A DNA stretch of 64,000 bases, from positions 806,001 through 870,000 of the forward strand of contig JADANN010000451.1 in the NCBI GenBank assembly GCA_018806985.1. Direction: 5' to 3'. The notes under the pieces were generated by a model. That model saw nothing but the letters and a program-made list of their open reading frames with translations, was not told the origin of the DNA and made no database searches. Positions 32,440 to 43,000 of the stretch are shown here, in pieces. The stretch comes from Angiostrongylus vasorum (Eukaryota > Nematoda > Chromadorea > Rhabditida > Metastrongylidae). Made by a program: the position numbers and the translations under genes. How positions within the stretch are numbered: position 1 is the stretch's first letter; each line of letters begins with the position of its first letter.

Positions 32440-33780
32440 CAAATGTTATCAATAAAAAAAATGAGAAACTACTTTATTTATTCAAGTTGCACAAGATTCT
32501 GGGATTCTGGAGGCGATGAGTTCCTTGGAAGCATTTTTTGCTTCGTCGTGGTTCGTGAAGCATTTCTCGCGCAGGAAGTTTTCAAGGTGCTTGAAGAAGT
32601 GGTATTTGCTAGGCAAGAGGTGTGGTGGATATGACAGATGAGGCAAAGTTTTGTAGCCCAACTCGTTCAACTTCTGCAGCATTGGTTCGGCAACGTGAGG
32701 CCGGGCGTTGCTGTGGAGAGGGATTGGTCCTTTTTTTGTTGACTAATACCAGTCGTTGGTGTTCATGGTGCATTTCGACGATTTGTTGGTACTACTTCTC
32801 CGCCGTAATCGTTTCGCCAGGATTCAAAGAGCTGTGATGAAACAGCTAGGCTGCAGACCAAGACCACTAAACAGTCACCATAAACTTTTTTGGAGCAACT
32901 AAGATGATGCTGACATATTTGCAAAACTCCGGATCGCAGGTGTCTGTGGTGGGCAACGAACGCGCTACAGTCCTTTCCGGGAAGTAACGAGTTCACCACC
33001 ACACCGTGCCGTTAAAAAATTACAGTAGGCAGTAAATGAAAAAAAAGGTTGAGATTGTGATTTCATCTTCAGCTTCAGCTTAACTAGGTTCGTTGCCGAT
33101 TTAGGCTCCCCTAGATCAATCCTGTTGACGGGTGATTGCTGATGGTGCTGATCGATAGGACTAGCTGAGAGACAGGCGAAACGAAGGGAAGGATAACAGC
33201 GCGTTCGTTCCCCAGACACCTGTGGTCCGGAGTTTTGCAAATATCTCAGCATCATCCTAGTTGTATTTCACATGACACCCTGCCGTTAAAAATTACAGTA
33301 GGCGGTAAATAAAAAAAATTTGGAAAAGGCTTTTTGGAGCAATTTCGCTTTGAGAAGTGCTGTGGAGTGTGCTCGCAATCCAACCATTGAGGCGAACGGC
33401 AGCGGTTGTCGTACAGAATCGGCTTCTCGCCACTCGTCACAATTCGATCGAGAAAAAAGGTCGTTTTTGTTGCGCAGAATAAGAGCGGACGACACTTGAA
33501 AACGGCGATTTTTTTTGACTGTCGTTTAAGTCGTGCAGCAGTCACTTTTCGAGTTTTTTACTCTTTCCTATGCGATTCAAACGAGTAGAAGTTGTTCTTG
33601 TGATTACGCTAAGCCGTTCTGCAGGCTCGTGAACTGTTGTTGGCGTTTTTGCTTCCACTAATGCCTTCAGCTCGTCGTCGTCAAGTTCACTCGGACGTCC
33701 GCGGCCTTCCATATCTTCAAGGTCGAAATCACCAGATCGGAATTTCCGGAGCCTTGTTCGCACTGTTGATTCACCAACAC
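32440..33780 (-). mobile_element. Mariner-family transposon remnant, interrupted by a MITE
   Basis: Minus strand: the N-terminal HTH part at 33542-33763 (RKFRSGDFDLEDMEGRGRPS, then ELDDDELKALVEA) matches the mariner transposase start. About 33310-33520 has the RIVTSGEKPILYDN catalytic neighbourhood and SPQWLDCEHTPQHF. 32482-32682 is the C-terminal LQKLNELGYKTLPHLSYPPH and YHFFKHLENFL. A family M MITE at 32900-33310 splits it. Several frame breaks; terminal inverted repeats were not resolved. Confidence 0.85.
32900..33310. repeat. MITE family M, copy 7, nested inside mariner
   Basis: Begins GATGCTGACATATTTGCAAA and ends ACCCTGCCGTTAAAAATTAC, with GCAGTAAATGAAAAAAAAGG and GGCGGTAAATAAAAAAAATT at its inner and outer flanks. 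The mariner reading frame resumes on both sides. Confidence 0.8.
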
Positions 33781-33949
33781 TCCCTTCACCCCAACCTTCA
33801 TTAATGTTTCGAGCCGTCTCTGCTGCACTGCGACCGAGTTTGAACTCATAAAAGAAGATTTGCCGAAAATTTCTTCTTGATATCTAAAATAGCAAAGCTC
33901 AAAATTGGTAAAAAAGAAATTCGTTCTTGACAAAATATAAAAAAAATGC

Positions 33950-34085
33950 TTAAAAAGAGCATAGAAGTAGCTTTCTAATGACCCATAATGTTCTAAGGTA
34001 CAAAAAAATTTTTTATTGGTAAGAAATACATTAAAGCAATAAATATTTTTAAAACATTCATTTATTTTTTGAACTACCTAACCTT
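33950..34085. other. AT-rich flank, nothing recognised
   Basis: Short A/T-rich spacer between the mariner remnant and a hammerhead-bearing repeat. Confidence 0.4.
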
Positions 34086-34089
34086 CAGG

Positions 34090-34405
34090 TATCCTCCAAT
34101 TATTGTTAACGGATAATCAATATCAACAACGACCGTCTTGTACAAAAAAACATCGCCGGACGAGGTTGCCTCACTAGAGCGGTCCTCCAGTGAAGGTGAA
34201 CCGACTCAATACGACAACGAAGACGCCAGGTCAAGAGGACGAACGACTGTGGGCATCAACTCGGATCATCGGCTCTAAAGAAGACGAAGACGCCGATACG
34301 TTACCCGAAGAAAAGTTGTAAAACAACCTCGGGTAAGCTGAACAATCCAAAAATATTTATTGATTGGTCACGCCAAGGTTAAGTGAAGGTCGGTCTAGTA
34401 AAGTA
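34090..34405 (+). repeat. Short hammerhead-bearing repeat unit plus start of a second
   Basis: Matches the 5.4-5.96 kb units in order: AACGGATAATCAATATCAACAAC, GTCTTGTA...AACATCGCCGG, ACTCGGATCATCGGCTCT, hammerhead-like block, GAAAAGTTGTAAAACAACCTCG, then TTTATTGATTGGTCACGCCAAGGTTAAG, the beginning of the next unit. It stops near 34405. Confidence 0.7.
34271..34306 (+). ncRNA. Degenerate hammerhead-like motif
   Basis: GGCU, CUAAAGA (G5 lost), extra A, helix II GACG-AAGA-CGCC with one mismatch, GAUA, CGUU, ACCC. The layout is intact, but core changes predict inactivity. Confidence 0.4.
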
Positions 34406-34796
34406 TCTTCAAGTTGTTTTTTGGCTAACTCAGCATCTAGTTGACCAGGAATTATTACAAACTCTCCATCATTATCATTAGTTCATAGTTTAGCAGCTCC
34501 CGGTTTCATTACTTCTCGAAGCTTTCGTATACCACAATTTTGCGCCGCTATGAGCTTAGAACTAAACTTTTTCTCACAATAGTGGCGAAAAATTTTATGT
34601 TTCATCTGAAAACATGCATAAATTGAAGTCTACTTGGAAGAGTCGATGTGGTGTCTTCATCGTCGTATCGAGTCGACTCTTTTTCATTAGAGCGCCGCTT
34701 GAATGAGGCAACCTCACCCAGCGATGCTTTTTTAATTCGATGTTTTCTTTAATAAGCAGACATGAGGTTGTTATTATAGAATTTATTAGGATACAA

Positions 34797-34834
34797 AGGC
34801 CGACGTTTCGACGGCTCCGCCTTCTTCAGAGCCT
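34797..34834 (-). ncRNA. Intact hammerhead-like motif 3' of Penelope copy 2
   Basis: The minus strand reads AGGCU, CUGAAGA, one extra A, helix II GGCGG-AG-CCGUC, GAAA, minimal helix III ACGU with C17 (a GUC cleavage triplet), then GGCCU. Helix I AGGCU/GGCCU forms five pairs including one G-U. All core positions fit. It lies about 140 bp beyond the GIY-YIG stop, on the same strand. Confidence 0.7.
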
Positions 34835-34949
34835 GAAAAGGCCAAGTTAAGATGCGATCTACTCATCCAAACACTTTCAAAACCCTTGCAGATAAAACTT
34901 AACAAATAAATTTGCATTCGCATAAGAAACAGCTTCATTTAAACACCTA

Positions 34950-36010
34950 CCGTTTATTCGTTGTAAGTATTCCAATTAGTTGGTGGATAGCAGCCGCACA
35001 AGGTAATACGTGGGCATGGACTGTGTCCAATTGATCCAAATCGCTTCAAGAGTTTTACGCGCTGATGTTTTGGATTCCTGCATGAGGATAGCGACTCCTA
35101 CTTCAAAATCTTCTCCGTAGTGTTTCTGCACCCTATGCGCGCCAAGTGGAGTGTTTTGCTTTAATTTAGACTTACCGACTAAGTGTTCCTTTATGCGGAC
35201 GCAGAGCGGTCTGCCCGTTTCGCCAACATATTCGTCCCCGCACGCTTTACAAGAGATCAGATAGACTGTACCCGAACTCATGCAACCACTGTCTCTACCG
35301 TTGGGGCAAATATGCAGTTTTTCGTTGTACATAGACGGTCATATAGGCGGTTGCGAACTAGCTGGCGTCTTAGAGTGTCCGATAGTATTTCTATCATTCT
35401 TACGGAATTCTCTAGACTGGCCCTCATTAAGCAACGTTTTATGGCTGCACTTATTTCGTTTGAAATAAAGGGCAAGAAGAAGGGAGCCTTGTTTTCGCTA
35501 GAATTATCGCTCTCGGGAGTGGTTTTTCCACCATGCCTATGCCAAGAAGCGCCAGTTTCGAGGATTCTTCCCTCTGCTCTCTACCTGTGCAGGTTCGAAG
35601 CATATTTTTTATAAGCGCCCTTTTAGTGTGTGTGGGATGAGAGGAGAGGTAATGAACCACTGTATTCTTACTACTTGGCCTTCCATACCATTTTGTGATG
35701 TAGCTGTTTTCGGACAGGTTAATTTGAACGTTTAGAAATGGAAGCCAGTTTTCTTTCGGTTTCTCACGAATGAGCCTTATGTACTCCAACTGTTCGTTCA
35801 ATAACTCAAAGTATTTGTCCATCTTCTCCTGTGTAGAGCAGATGACAAACAATCATCTATGTACCTACAGTAGAGTAATGGCCTGAGATCGATGACTGGT
35901 GCTTCGACTTTAGACATAAAGGCAACGGCAAGGGTTGGTGCCAGTCGTTGTCCCATTACCAACCCTCTAATTCGCGCGATGTTTTTTTATAGAGGGCGGT
36001 TTTTTGATGA
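34950..36010 (-). mobile_element. Penelope-like retroelement, copy 2 (best preserved)
   Basis: Minus strand: the end of the RT (RYIDDC near 35860; then 35451-35852 with STQEKMDKYFELLNEQLEYI, ENWLPFLNVQINLSENSYIT, KWYGRPSSKNTVVHYLSSHP). A linker follows ([19 protein letters not shown], 35278-35475), then a GIY-YIG domain at 34976-35332: [34 protein letters not shown] and LEAIWI, retaining the V-Y, Y-V-G, Arg, His and Glu positions. At least two frame changes separate the parts. The 5' part of the RT is missing. Confidence 0.9.
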
Positions 36011-36179
36011 CACTGATTGCCCGTTAGCAATAATTTTTTTTTCAATAGGCGTTCCATCCTGCAGCAGTCGGTGTTATATCAACTAGCACATAGTGAGTGA
36101 ATACTCCAAAAAACTGACTTATCTTTAACCTCGGCATGCCTAATCAATATATATTCATTCATTGACAAATTAACACGAG

Positions 36180-36360
36180 GTCGATAAAAAGGTTTATTCG
36201 GCTAATGTTTTGAGGATGGCCGAAGAACTGGATGGGACGGAGAGCGAATGACAATGTGCCATCGACTCAGATCAATCCAGTTCTGAGGAAATCGAAGAGT
36301 TTGAAACGTTGGCCGAATAAAGTTTGAAACCAACCTCGTGCTACCTTATCAGTGAAAGAA
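36180..36360 (+). repeat. Short foldback hammerhead-bearing repeat
   Basis: Left GAGGTCGATAAAAAGGTTTATTCGGC and right GGCCGAATAAAGTTTGAAAC...CCTCG are inverted copies about 190 bp across. It ends TTATCAGTGAAAGAATAC like the copy at 52.0 kb. Confidence 0.65.
36278..36314 (+). ncRNA. Degenerate hammerhead-like motif
   Basis: CAGUU, CUGAGGA intact, A, helix II AUCGAAGAGUU (poor pairing), UGAAAC, GUUGGCC. The core is good, the helices weak. Confidence 0.4.
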
Positions 36361-36364
36361 TACA

Positions 36365-36677
36365 TATTGATTAGGCTGGGGCTAAAAAAACAGGTTTTGG
36401 GATAAACACAACATTCAACTGCAGTAATGGCAAGATTTGTCTAACTACACTCCTAGCTGGATTTGCGTAGAACCTGCACGATTACTTGACGACGTTGATA
36501 ACGCTGTATTAATTATAATAGTTATAACATTGGTTGTTGTAGCAGGAGTTCCCATAATGCTGACAAACATTTTATGCAATCATCACATACTACTTCTTTC
36601 TTTTTTACTTTCTATAAACGATTTAAAATTTTCATATCGACTTTGACGTTTTTTCCTTGTACCATTAAAACATAGGA
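36365..36677. other. Nothing recognised
   Basis: Short AT-rich stretch. An open frame at 36437-36646 has no family resemblance. Confidence 0.4.
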
Positions 36678-36945
36678 AAGGGGGCGTGTGGGCCCAGTGG
36701 TCAGTAGCGCCCATGGCCCACCAAGCCTTCCATCTCTCCGGGGGTCGGCAAATTAGTAACAGATTTGTCTAGGGAGGATAGCAGCGCTGGTTCGATACAT
36801 CGCTAGCCCACCGCAAGTCATTGTAAAGGCCAGATATGCATTCAATCACCTCCTAACGATGCTTAATGAAGTTGAATGCATGGCGCATCCCCCTAGGGAT
36901 TGATCAACGCCGAAAGCTTTATCCTTTCATCTTTTTTACCATCAA
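36678..36945 (+). repeat. SINE family B, copy 5
   Basis: GGCGTGTGGGCCCAGTGGTCAG head (A box kept, B-box part deleted), CGATACATCGCTAGCCCACC body, GAATGCATGGCGCATCC, and TTTATCCTTTCATC tail. Otherwise full length. Confidence 0.8.
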
Positions 36946-36949
36946 AGCA

Positions 36950-37690
36950 TAAGCGACTCAGCAAAACTTGAAAGAAACAGGACCAGCTTCGAAATAAAGC
37001 AAAAAATACGCTGTTCACGAAACTTGCTTGTTCTACGAGGGTTTAGGTTTTTTCTTTTAGATTCTGTTACTGTTAAGAAACACTTCATTACGGAATTAAT
37101 AGTGATGGTGTTCGCAAGGAATTTAGTCGGTCGTTCCCGTGCCAAGGTCGACCATGGCTTGATTGTCCTTCTTCCAGATCTCATCGGATGGAGAGAGATT
37201 CCGATCACAACCGTTACGCAATCGTTGAGTGCGAACTGTGAGATTAACCCTCTCTTATTAATGTAAATCCGCAGTGTCGAAATGAGTTTAGAGATCAGTT
37301 TAATCGATTTCTTCGCCAGCTCGTCTAGATTTTTCCAGCGTTGTAAGTTTAATGCTCATGGCCAGTTTACCTTTACCGACATGTGCATCTTCCAATGGTC
37401 CATCCTTTTCCAATCTCAGTCTGCTGAACCTATGTTCATTAATAGTTGTTCAAATTTTTTTTCGGTGAGATTTATCCACTGAATGTTTTCATCAACAGAC
37501 GAAGGATATTTATCGAATTGATTGATCGCCTTCTTTCTTTTTTTCCTAGTGGCAAAACAACTATTAATTTAAAGAGCCTCATCGCATTCGTTGTTTCTCC
37601 TTATCTAGCGCACTCTCACCTTATTTTTTGTTCTTTTTCCTCTTCTCGTTCTCATTATTATTATTGTCATTACTATTATTGGACAGGTTT
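36950..37690. other. Nothing recognised
   Basis: Open frames on both strands at 36942-37266 overlap each other and have no recognisable motif. No splice-supported exon was found. Confidence 0.4.
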
Positions 37691-37694
37691 GTGT

Positions 37695-37815
37695 CTTTTT
37701 TTTCATTTTAAATGACCCGTCATCAAATACGCTGTGATGATCTCAGCACTTCTTTCATTCGATTCGTTATTCTCGCATTCATCGTCCACAGTGGTCTTCG
37801 AACCCTTCGCTTGTT
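37695..37815 (-). repeat. SINE family A 3'-end fragment, copy 3
   Basis: TTTTTTTTCATTTTAAATGACC, then CAGCACTTCTTTCATTCGATTCG and GTCCACAGTGGTCTTCGAACC align with the tail half of the other copies. Confidence 0.6.
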
Positions 37816-37819
37816 GCTT

Positions 37820-39110
37820 CGATTGAGGATTTCGTCTTCTTATGAATGCCGTAGAGTCGAGTCTGTTGTCCTTACAATAATGGACATAGACGACCTAAGG
37901 CGTTCCCACGTGGAATGGTGGTAAAGGTGGTGGAGGGCGTCGAACAAGCGCTTTGCCTCCTGACGGTCTGCATCGCTAACCACTGCATCATTCTTCATTC
38001 TTAACTTTGTTCACTACTCAATCCAATTAGTTAAACATGAAATCTGGTAAAATATTCTGAGAAACCGTCTTTAAAACCGTTTTCGCTTTCTGCAGATTCA
38101 CTTTTCTTGTACTTCTCTGACCCGAATGCAGGCTACTTCTAATCTTCACTGTCAATCCTTCATTGTTACTCTGAATGAGGAGATGACTTAAAACGAAATA
38201 CAATTCGTCGCCTGCCAGCATAATTCGGCACTATAAAGAATAATAAATAGCTCGTATAGAAGAAAAATCATCTAGAATAACGAACGAAAAGCTTCACTAA
38301 AACCGAAACGTGAAAGACCTTAGAACACAAGTCCGTTCCCGTGTACCGTTTTGAGGAAACAGTGACGTCGATTTGACAAACCGTTAATTTCCTGTGATAT
38401 GCTGTTCATTCATTCTAAACAGTGGGTCTCGATAGAAAATTCTTCAGAGTTCCTGTTGCTGATGTTGACGGGAGACAACATCTGATTCCCTATACTGTCG
38501 CCGTTGCAGCATACAACGCTTTTTTTGCTTAGGTGCATCATCAGGTTCTCAATGGAGCATTCAGATGCTAGTGTGAGTTTACAAGCAGAGGTCGACTCCC
38601 TGGTCCTTCTAGATGAGATTCTAACTGCTTCTCCCGTATTCGTTCTACAAGTGCTGCCGTGTAGGTAACATGGTAAGGAAACGAGGCTCATCTAATTTTT
38701 TACTCTTTGTAGATTGGTACTCATGTCTACCCTGGAATATCTCACGGGGTAGACACGGTGAACGTAGCTCCTAATCATTTTCTAGGAGGACTGACTTACA
38801 GAATGCAGTCTGCACATTCGCGATCGTACCCATGTACTCTTAATAAACATTTCTGCATAAATATGGAATGTCTGTGTCATATCGTCGCTCGAAAAGCAGG
38901 CGGTCCATTGCTTGAATTCACTTATTCCAGCGATACAGAATGTCCTTTTTGGCCCACCTTTATCCCTTATCGGGCATTTAGGGAACGGCCACATTGTCTG
39001 CTGTGCAAGAGATCTCTCGGTGGGCAAGATTATTGCTAAGAAAGTGGAATTTTTTAGAGCACCGACATGAGAATTTTCAAAGGGGTGTTGATTACTTCTC
39101 AAGACCGGCC
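37820..39110. other. Intergenic stretch, no gene recognised
   Basis: Overlapping open frames at 38410-38691, 38758-39039 and 38782-39102 do not resemble known proteins and have no clear splice context. The 38758-39039 frame contains several Cys/His residues, but no spacing I can name. Confidence 0.35.
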
Positions 39111-39114
39111 ATCA

Positions 39115-39300
39115 TTTAACCTCGGCGTGAATAATCAATGTCTTTTAAGATTGTTCACCGTATACGAGGTTGTTGCGAAAATTTTTTATTCGCCTAACGT
39201 TTCAACGTCTTCATCTTCTTCATAGCAGAGTGGCCAGAGTTCACTGTTCACAGCCGCTCGTCTTCGTGACTTGGTTCTTCGTTGTCGTAATGGATAGTGT
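39115..39300 (-). repeat. Short hammerhead-bearing repeat
   Basis: Reverse orientation. Contains ACGAGGTTGTTGCGAAAATTTTTTATTCGCC and CACAGCCGCTCGTCTTCGTG, the flank seen in the other copies. Confidence 0.6.
39191..39228 (-). ncRNA. Degenerate hammerhead-like motif
   Basis: On the minus strand CUAUGAAGA replaces the CUGANGA box (two-base change). Helix II ends in GACGUU, followed by GAAAC, GUUAGGC. Confidence 0.35.
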
Positions 39301-39353
39301 TAATTAGTTGCAGAAGTCTTATCACGTGACGCAGCTTAGAAGACGCGAGTATG

Positions 39354-39723
39354 GGCCGGATAGCACAGTGGTAGTGATGTCCATCATCACGAACATGGTG
39401 CTAGTTGGATCCCGCTCAAGGCCAATCAAACCTCTCATCCCTCCGAAATTGGTATCGGGCTTCTCTGAGAAAAAAAATCACTTTCTGCAATCCAACTGGC
39501 AACGCTCTAACCCGGATATCACAGGGCTCCAGGGAGAATTGCTCCACCAGCATTCTACGGCGTTCAAAATGGAATGAAAATCCTCAAGCAGCAACCGAAG
39601 CCACACGTAAAACCTTAGAAGACCTCCGTGGACGATGGATGTGAGGAAACGAATTGGATGTGAGAAATGCTAGGATCCGCACAGTAGACTTGAAGACGGG
39701 TTAAATAAAGTAAAATAAAAAAA
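39354..39723 (+). repeat. SINE family A, copy 4
   Basis: The head is GCCGGATAGCACAGTGGTAG (A box) and AGTTGGATCCCGC (B-box-like). The full body follows, with an AAATAAAGTAAAATAAAAAAAG tail. Confidence 0.9.
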
Positions 39724-39885
39724 GACACGGAGTTAACGCGGTTCATTAATACGTAGTAGTAGTCTGCCTTTGAGACTTCTAGATGTTCTTATGCTTCATC
39801 GCCTTGTAATCTCTCTTTTAACTAACTTTAGTACTTCGCTGTTCTTATCATCGGATTTATACCCGACAACTTTGGTATTGCAGAA

Positions 39886-40029
39886 ATGGTTTCGGATCGG
39901 ATGATGACCGTGCTGTTGTCGGCGTTCTCCTCCGTCTGCTTCTTCTTCATCACAATTCTTTTGCCGATGTTCTTCATCAGAATGCAACGCGTTAACACTC
40001 TCATGTTTACACAACTCAGTAAATGTCAT
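39886..40029 (+). CDS. Cuticle collagen exon 1, transmembrane domain
   Basis: From the ATG two bases after [28 protein letters not shown], then [20 protein letters not shown] and FTQLSKCH. This fits the cuticle collagen N-terminal family (hydrophobic helix, Leu-Pro-Met, conserved Cys). The donor is CAT|GTTAGT, phase 0. Confidence 0.85.
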
Positions 40030-43000
40030 GTTAGTAATGTATCACACAGTTATGAAATAGTCTGGCATTTAAAAGGCATAAATGCGTAGGTTTTAAAGAG
40101 AAATCAATAAATTCATTAAAAATCCGGAGTAAAAAAAAGGTGTGTCACTAGTTCAGCTTTATTTTAAAAATAGCAGACAAACTGAACCGACCAATCAACC
40201 GAGAAATTGTTGCCTACTGATAAATTGAATCCACGTCACCACTCTCGGACAACCCTGTCACGAAATCATAGGTGATGAAACTACCAACTACTGTTGAGTT
40301 AAGCCCAGAACAGAACCAGCCACCGCTTCTTCATGATTGGCTCTTAGTCTTCCTGAGCTAAATACTTATTGGAATATCGTTCCCTATAATTAATTTAAAT
40401 GTTTATTAACGATCTTAGTACATTGGAGCCTTCTGCGTGAGGTATGGGCACTTATAAAATTCCCGCAGAACCATCCAACAGTCTAGCATTTTGCCAGGTC
40501 CCGAATGAATTTAATAGAAGTGACACAAGGTCCCAAAATCACAAAATTTTCAGAGAAACATTTCGTCACCTGCAGCAATTTTTTAGCAAGATTCGAACGA
40601 CATTTGGAGACAGTTGATGGAATCGAGACTATCCATTCGCACGCGTCGACAATACTACGGAGGGGCAGCACCTGGTGTAGAACCGCTTTCGTTGTTGACA
40701 GGACAATGTAAGCATTTTTTCAGCATAAGTACCATCTAGTTATGCTTCATTCGCGACTCTATACAGTTTTGCTAATTCTAGAGAGGAATTCTTATAGGAA
40801 TTACAGGCTGCAGCTGTCAGCAAGGACCTCCGGGACCACCTGGACCAAGGGGGCAAAGACCAACCGCCAGGTCACTTACAAATGCAATTTTTACGTAATA
40901 TCATTACATTCATAGAAATTCGACATATTAGGTCGATTTTCTCTTCTTTCGATTAAGCGCAGGAATCACTACTATTCTGGAAGTAAGTGAAGCGCAAGCA
41001 ATTCTTCTGCCAACCGTCGATTGTCTGTGCTGAAAACCCGCAATACGTTCCATTTATCAATTCATCACACCAATGTGTTCTGTCTCGAAAAAAGTGATAT
41101 TTTATTCCTCAGAGGTGAATATGCTAGCATGCGAGGATATATTTCGCACGTTGTGACTGGCATGACGCCAGAAGACAAAAGTCCATTTGCAAAAGTCGTG
41201 CCATTGGAAAACAAAAATGAAAGTCCTAAACATCTCCTACAACTTCATCGTTTCTAAAACTTCTCGGTTTTCGAAAGCGAACCTTAGACACTTGTAGAAC
41301 AATGTCAAAAAATATGCCGCCACTCATGGTGTTTTTCAACAAACATTTCTGTTTTTAAACACAATTTTGTGGTGCTAAACTTTACAATTAGTTTTTCCAG
41401 TTTTTTTTGTTTCTTTCATCCAATGGAAGGATTCCAGAGAGACATTAAGATCGAGATCCCTCTTTCATAAATCCTTCTGTTGTTCTTTGATGTTCTAATA
41501 CATCCTGATTCAGCTTCTCACCGTACTTATTTCGAAAGTCGTTTAGTTGTGTCAACGAATTTTACTAATAAATAAACACAGTTGACCAGCTTTCTTTAAT
41601 CCTTGCGCTACGAGGTGACCTCTATAAGAATCATAGGAATCAGTTGTGACCACTTTTAACTGTTAACCAACGTAGCTTGTAGATTGTTTTTCTACACATA
41701 CATGCTATATTACTATGCTAAGATAAAATTGCTGTTATCTAGAACTCATAAAACCTATTTATTTCATTTTCTTTTCTGAAGACCCATATTACGATCACCT
41801 GAACTATTGAACAAGCCGGGTTTCGTGCACTAGGACGAAATGATGCCTTCAAGTGTGTCGTTTGTATTTGCAGCTACAGCCATCGCTTTCGGAATTTCAT
41901 AACCTCAAAAATACCTTTCAATTTTCTCGAAGTATAGGCTTTTAACATATTTGAAGTTTAAGTGACATTTTGTAGGAATTAAGCCTGTAATCATGACTGA
42001 TAAGTTATCGTCAGTGATCGAAAAACCATCTTCGTTTCGGGAGAGTTAATGGTTACACCGCTTTCTTCTATTAAGGGCGAGATGGTATGATCGGGTGAAC
42101 GGCCGAAACGGTTACAACGGGCATTATGTGACAGTCAAGACGAAGGCTGAAGCTCCATGCCAGAAATGCCCGATGGCGCCACCGGGTCCACCAGGTCACC
42201 CCGGGAAAAAAGGGACCACGAGGGCCAGCTGGGTGAGTGCTAGATTTTGACAAGAACCTGAGTAGCAGTTAATGATGCGGTTGAAGAAACGCTTGCAAAT
42301 TTTTTTTATTCCTAGTTGACGCAAAAAGTTGTTTTGTGTTGGATTTGACTTTGTAAATTTTCTCACCGCAAACTATTTAAGGAAGAAGTGACAGGCTACC
42401 GGGAGCGGGATGGAATGGAAAACGGTGGACGGGGGGATACAATAAGGAAAGCAAAAAAATTTGATTATGGTTGGTCATGTAAAAAGAATCGTAGTAGCTA
42501 CAGTGATGCTAGAACACAGCTACAACAGAACTTTTAGGTAAAATCCCTCCTGGCTTCACATGCAGGCGCTAAGAATATTTTCCTTATAGGAGTGTTAAGA
42601 CATGTCTGAATTAAGGAGTAACACATATAACTGTTTTCGCAATAACATCTTGTAATAATTGCTGAATTACAAGGTCCCATAACTGTCTCTTCATGAATTA
42701 CATTCTGTGGTTGAGAAGATCACTTGAGTAATTTCTAAGGTTTTTCCTCTTCGATTTTAAATATCTAAGAGTAAGCTGTGCCTATATGTCATATGCAAAA
42801 GAGTAGCGAGTGATAAGGTTCGATGGAAAACAACACTTTCGAAAAGCGGTTTGTAGTAGTTGGTCAGTGGAATATAGGTCTTTCAGTACTCGGCGCCGAT
42901 TAATCACTAGCGCGAAGCAGGATGCTTAACTTTGTAAGAATTTTCCACTCGGGACTTTTTGGCGTTGGCACAGAGCACAGTATCAAGCTCGGGTTATAAC

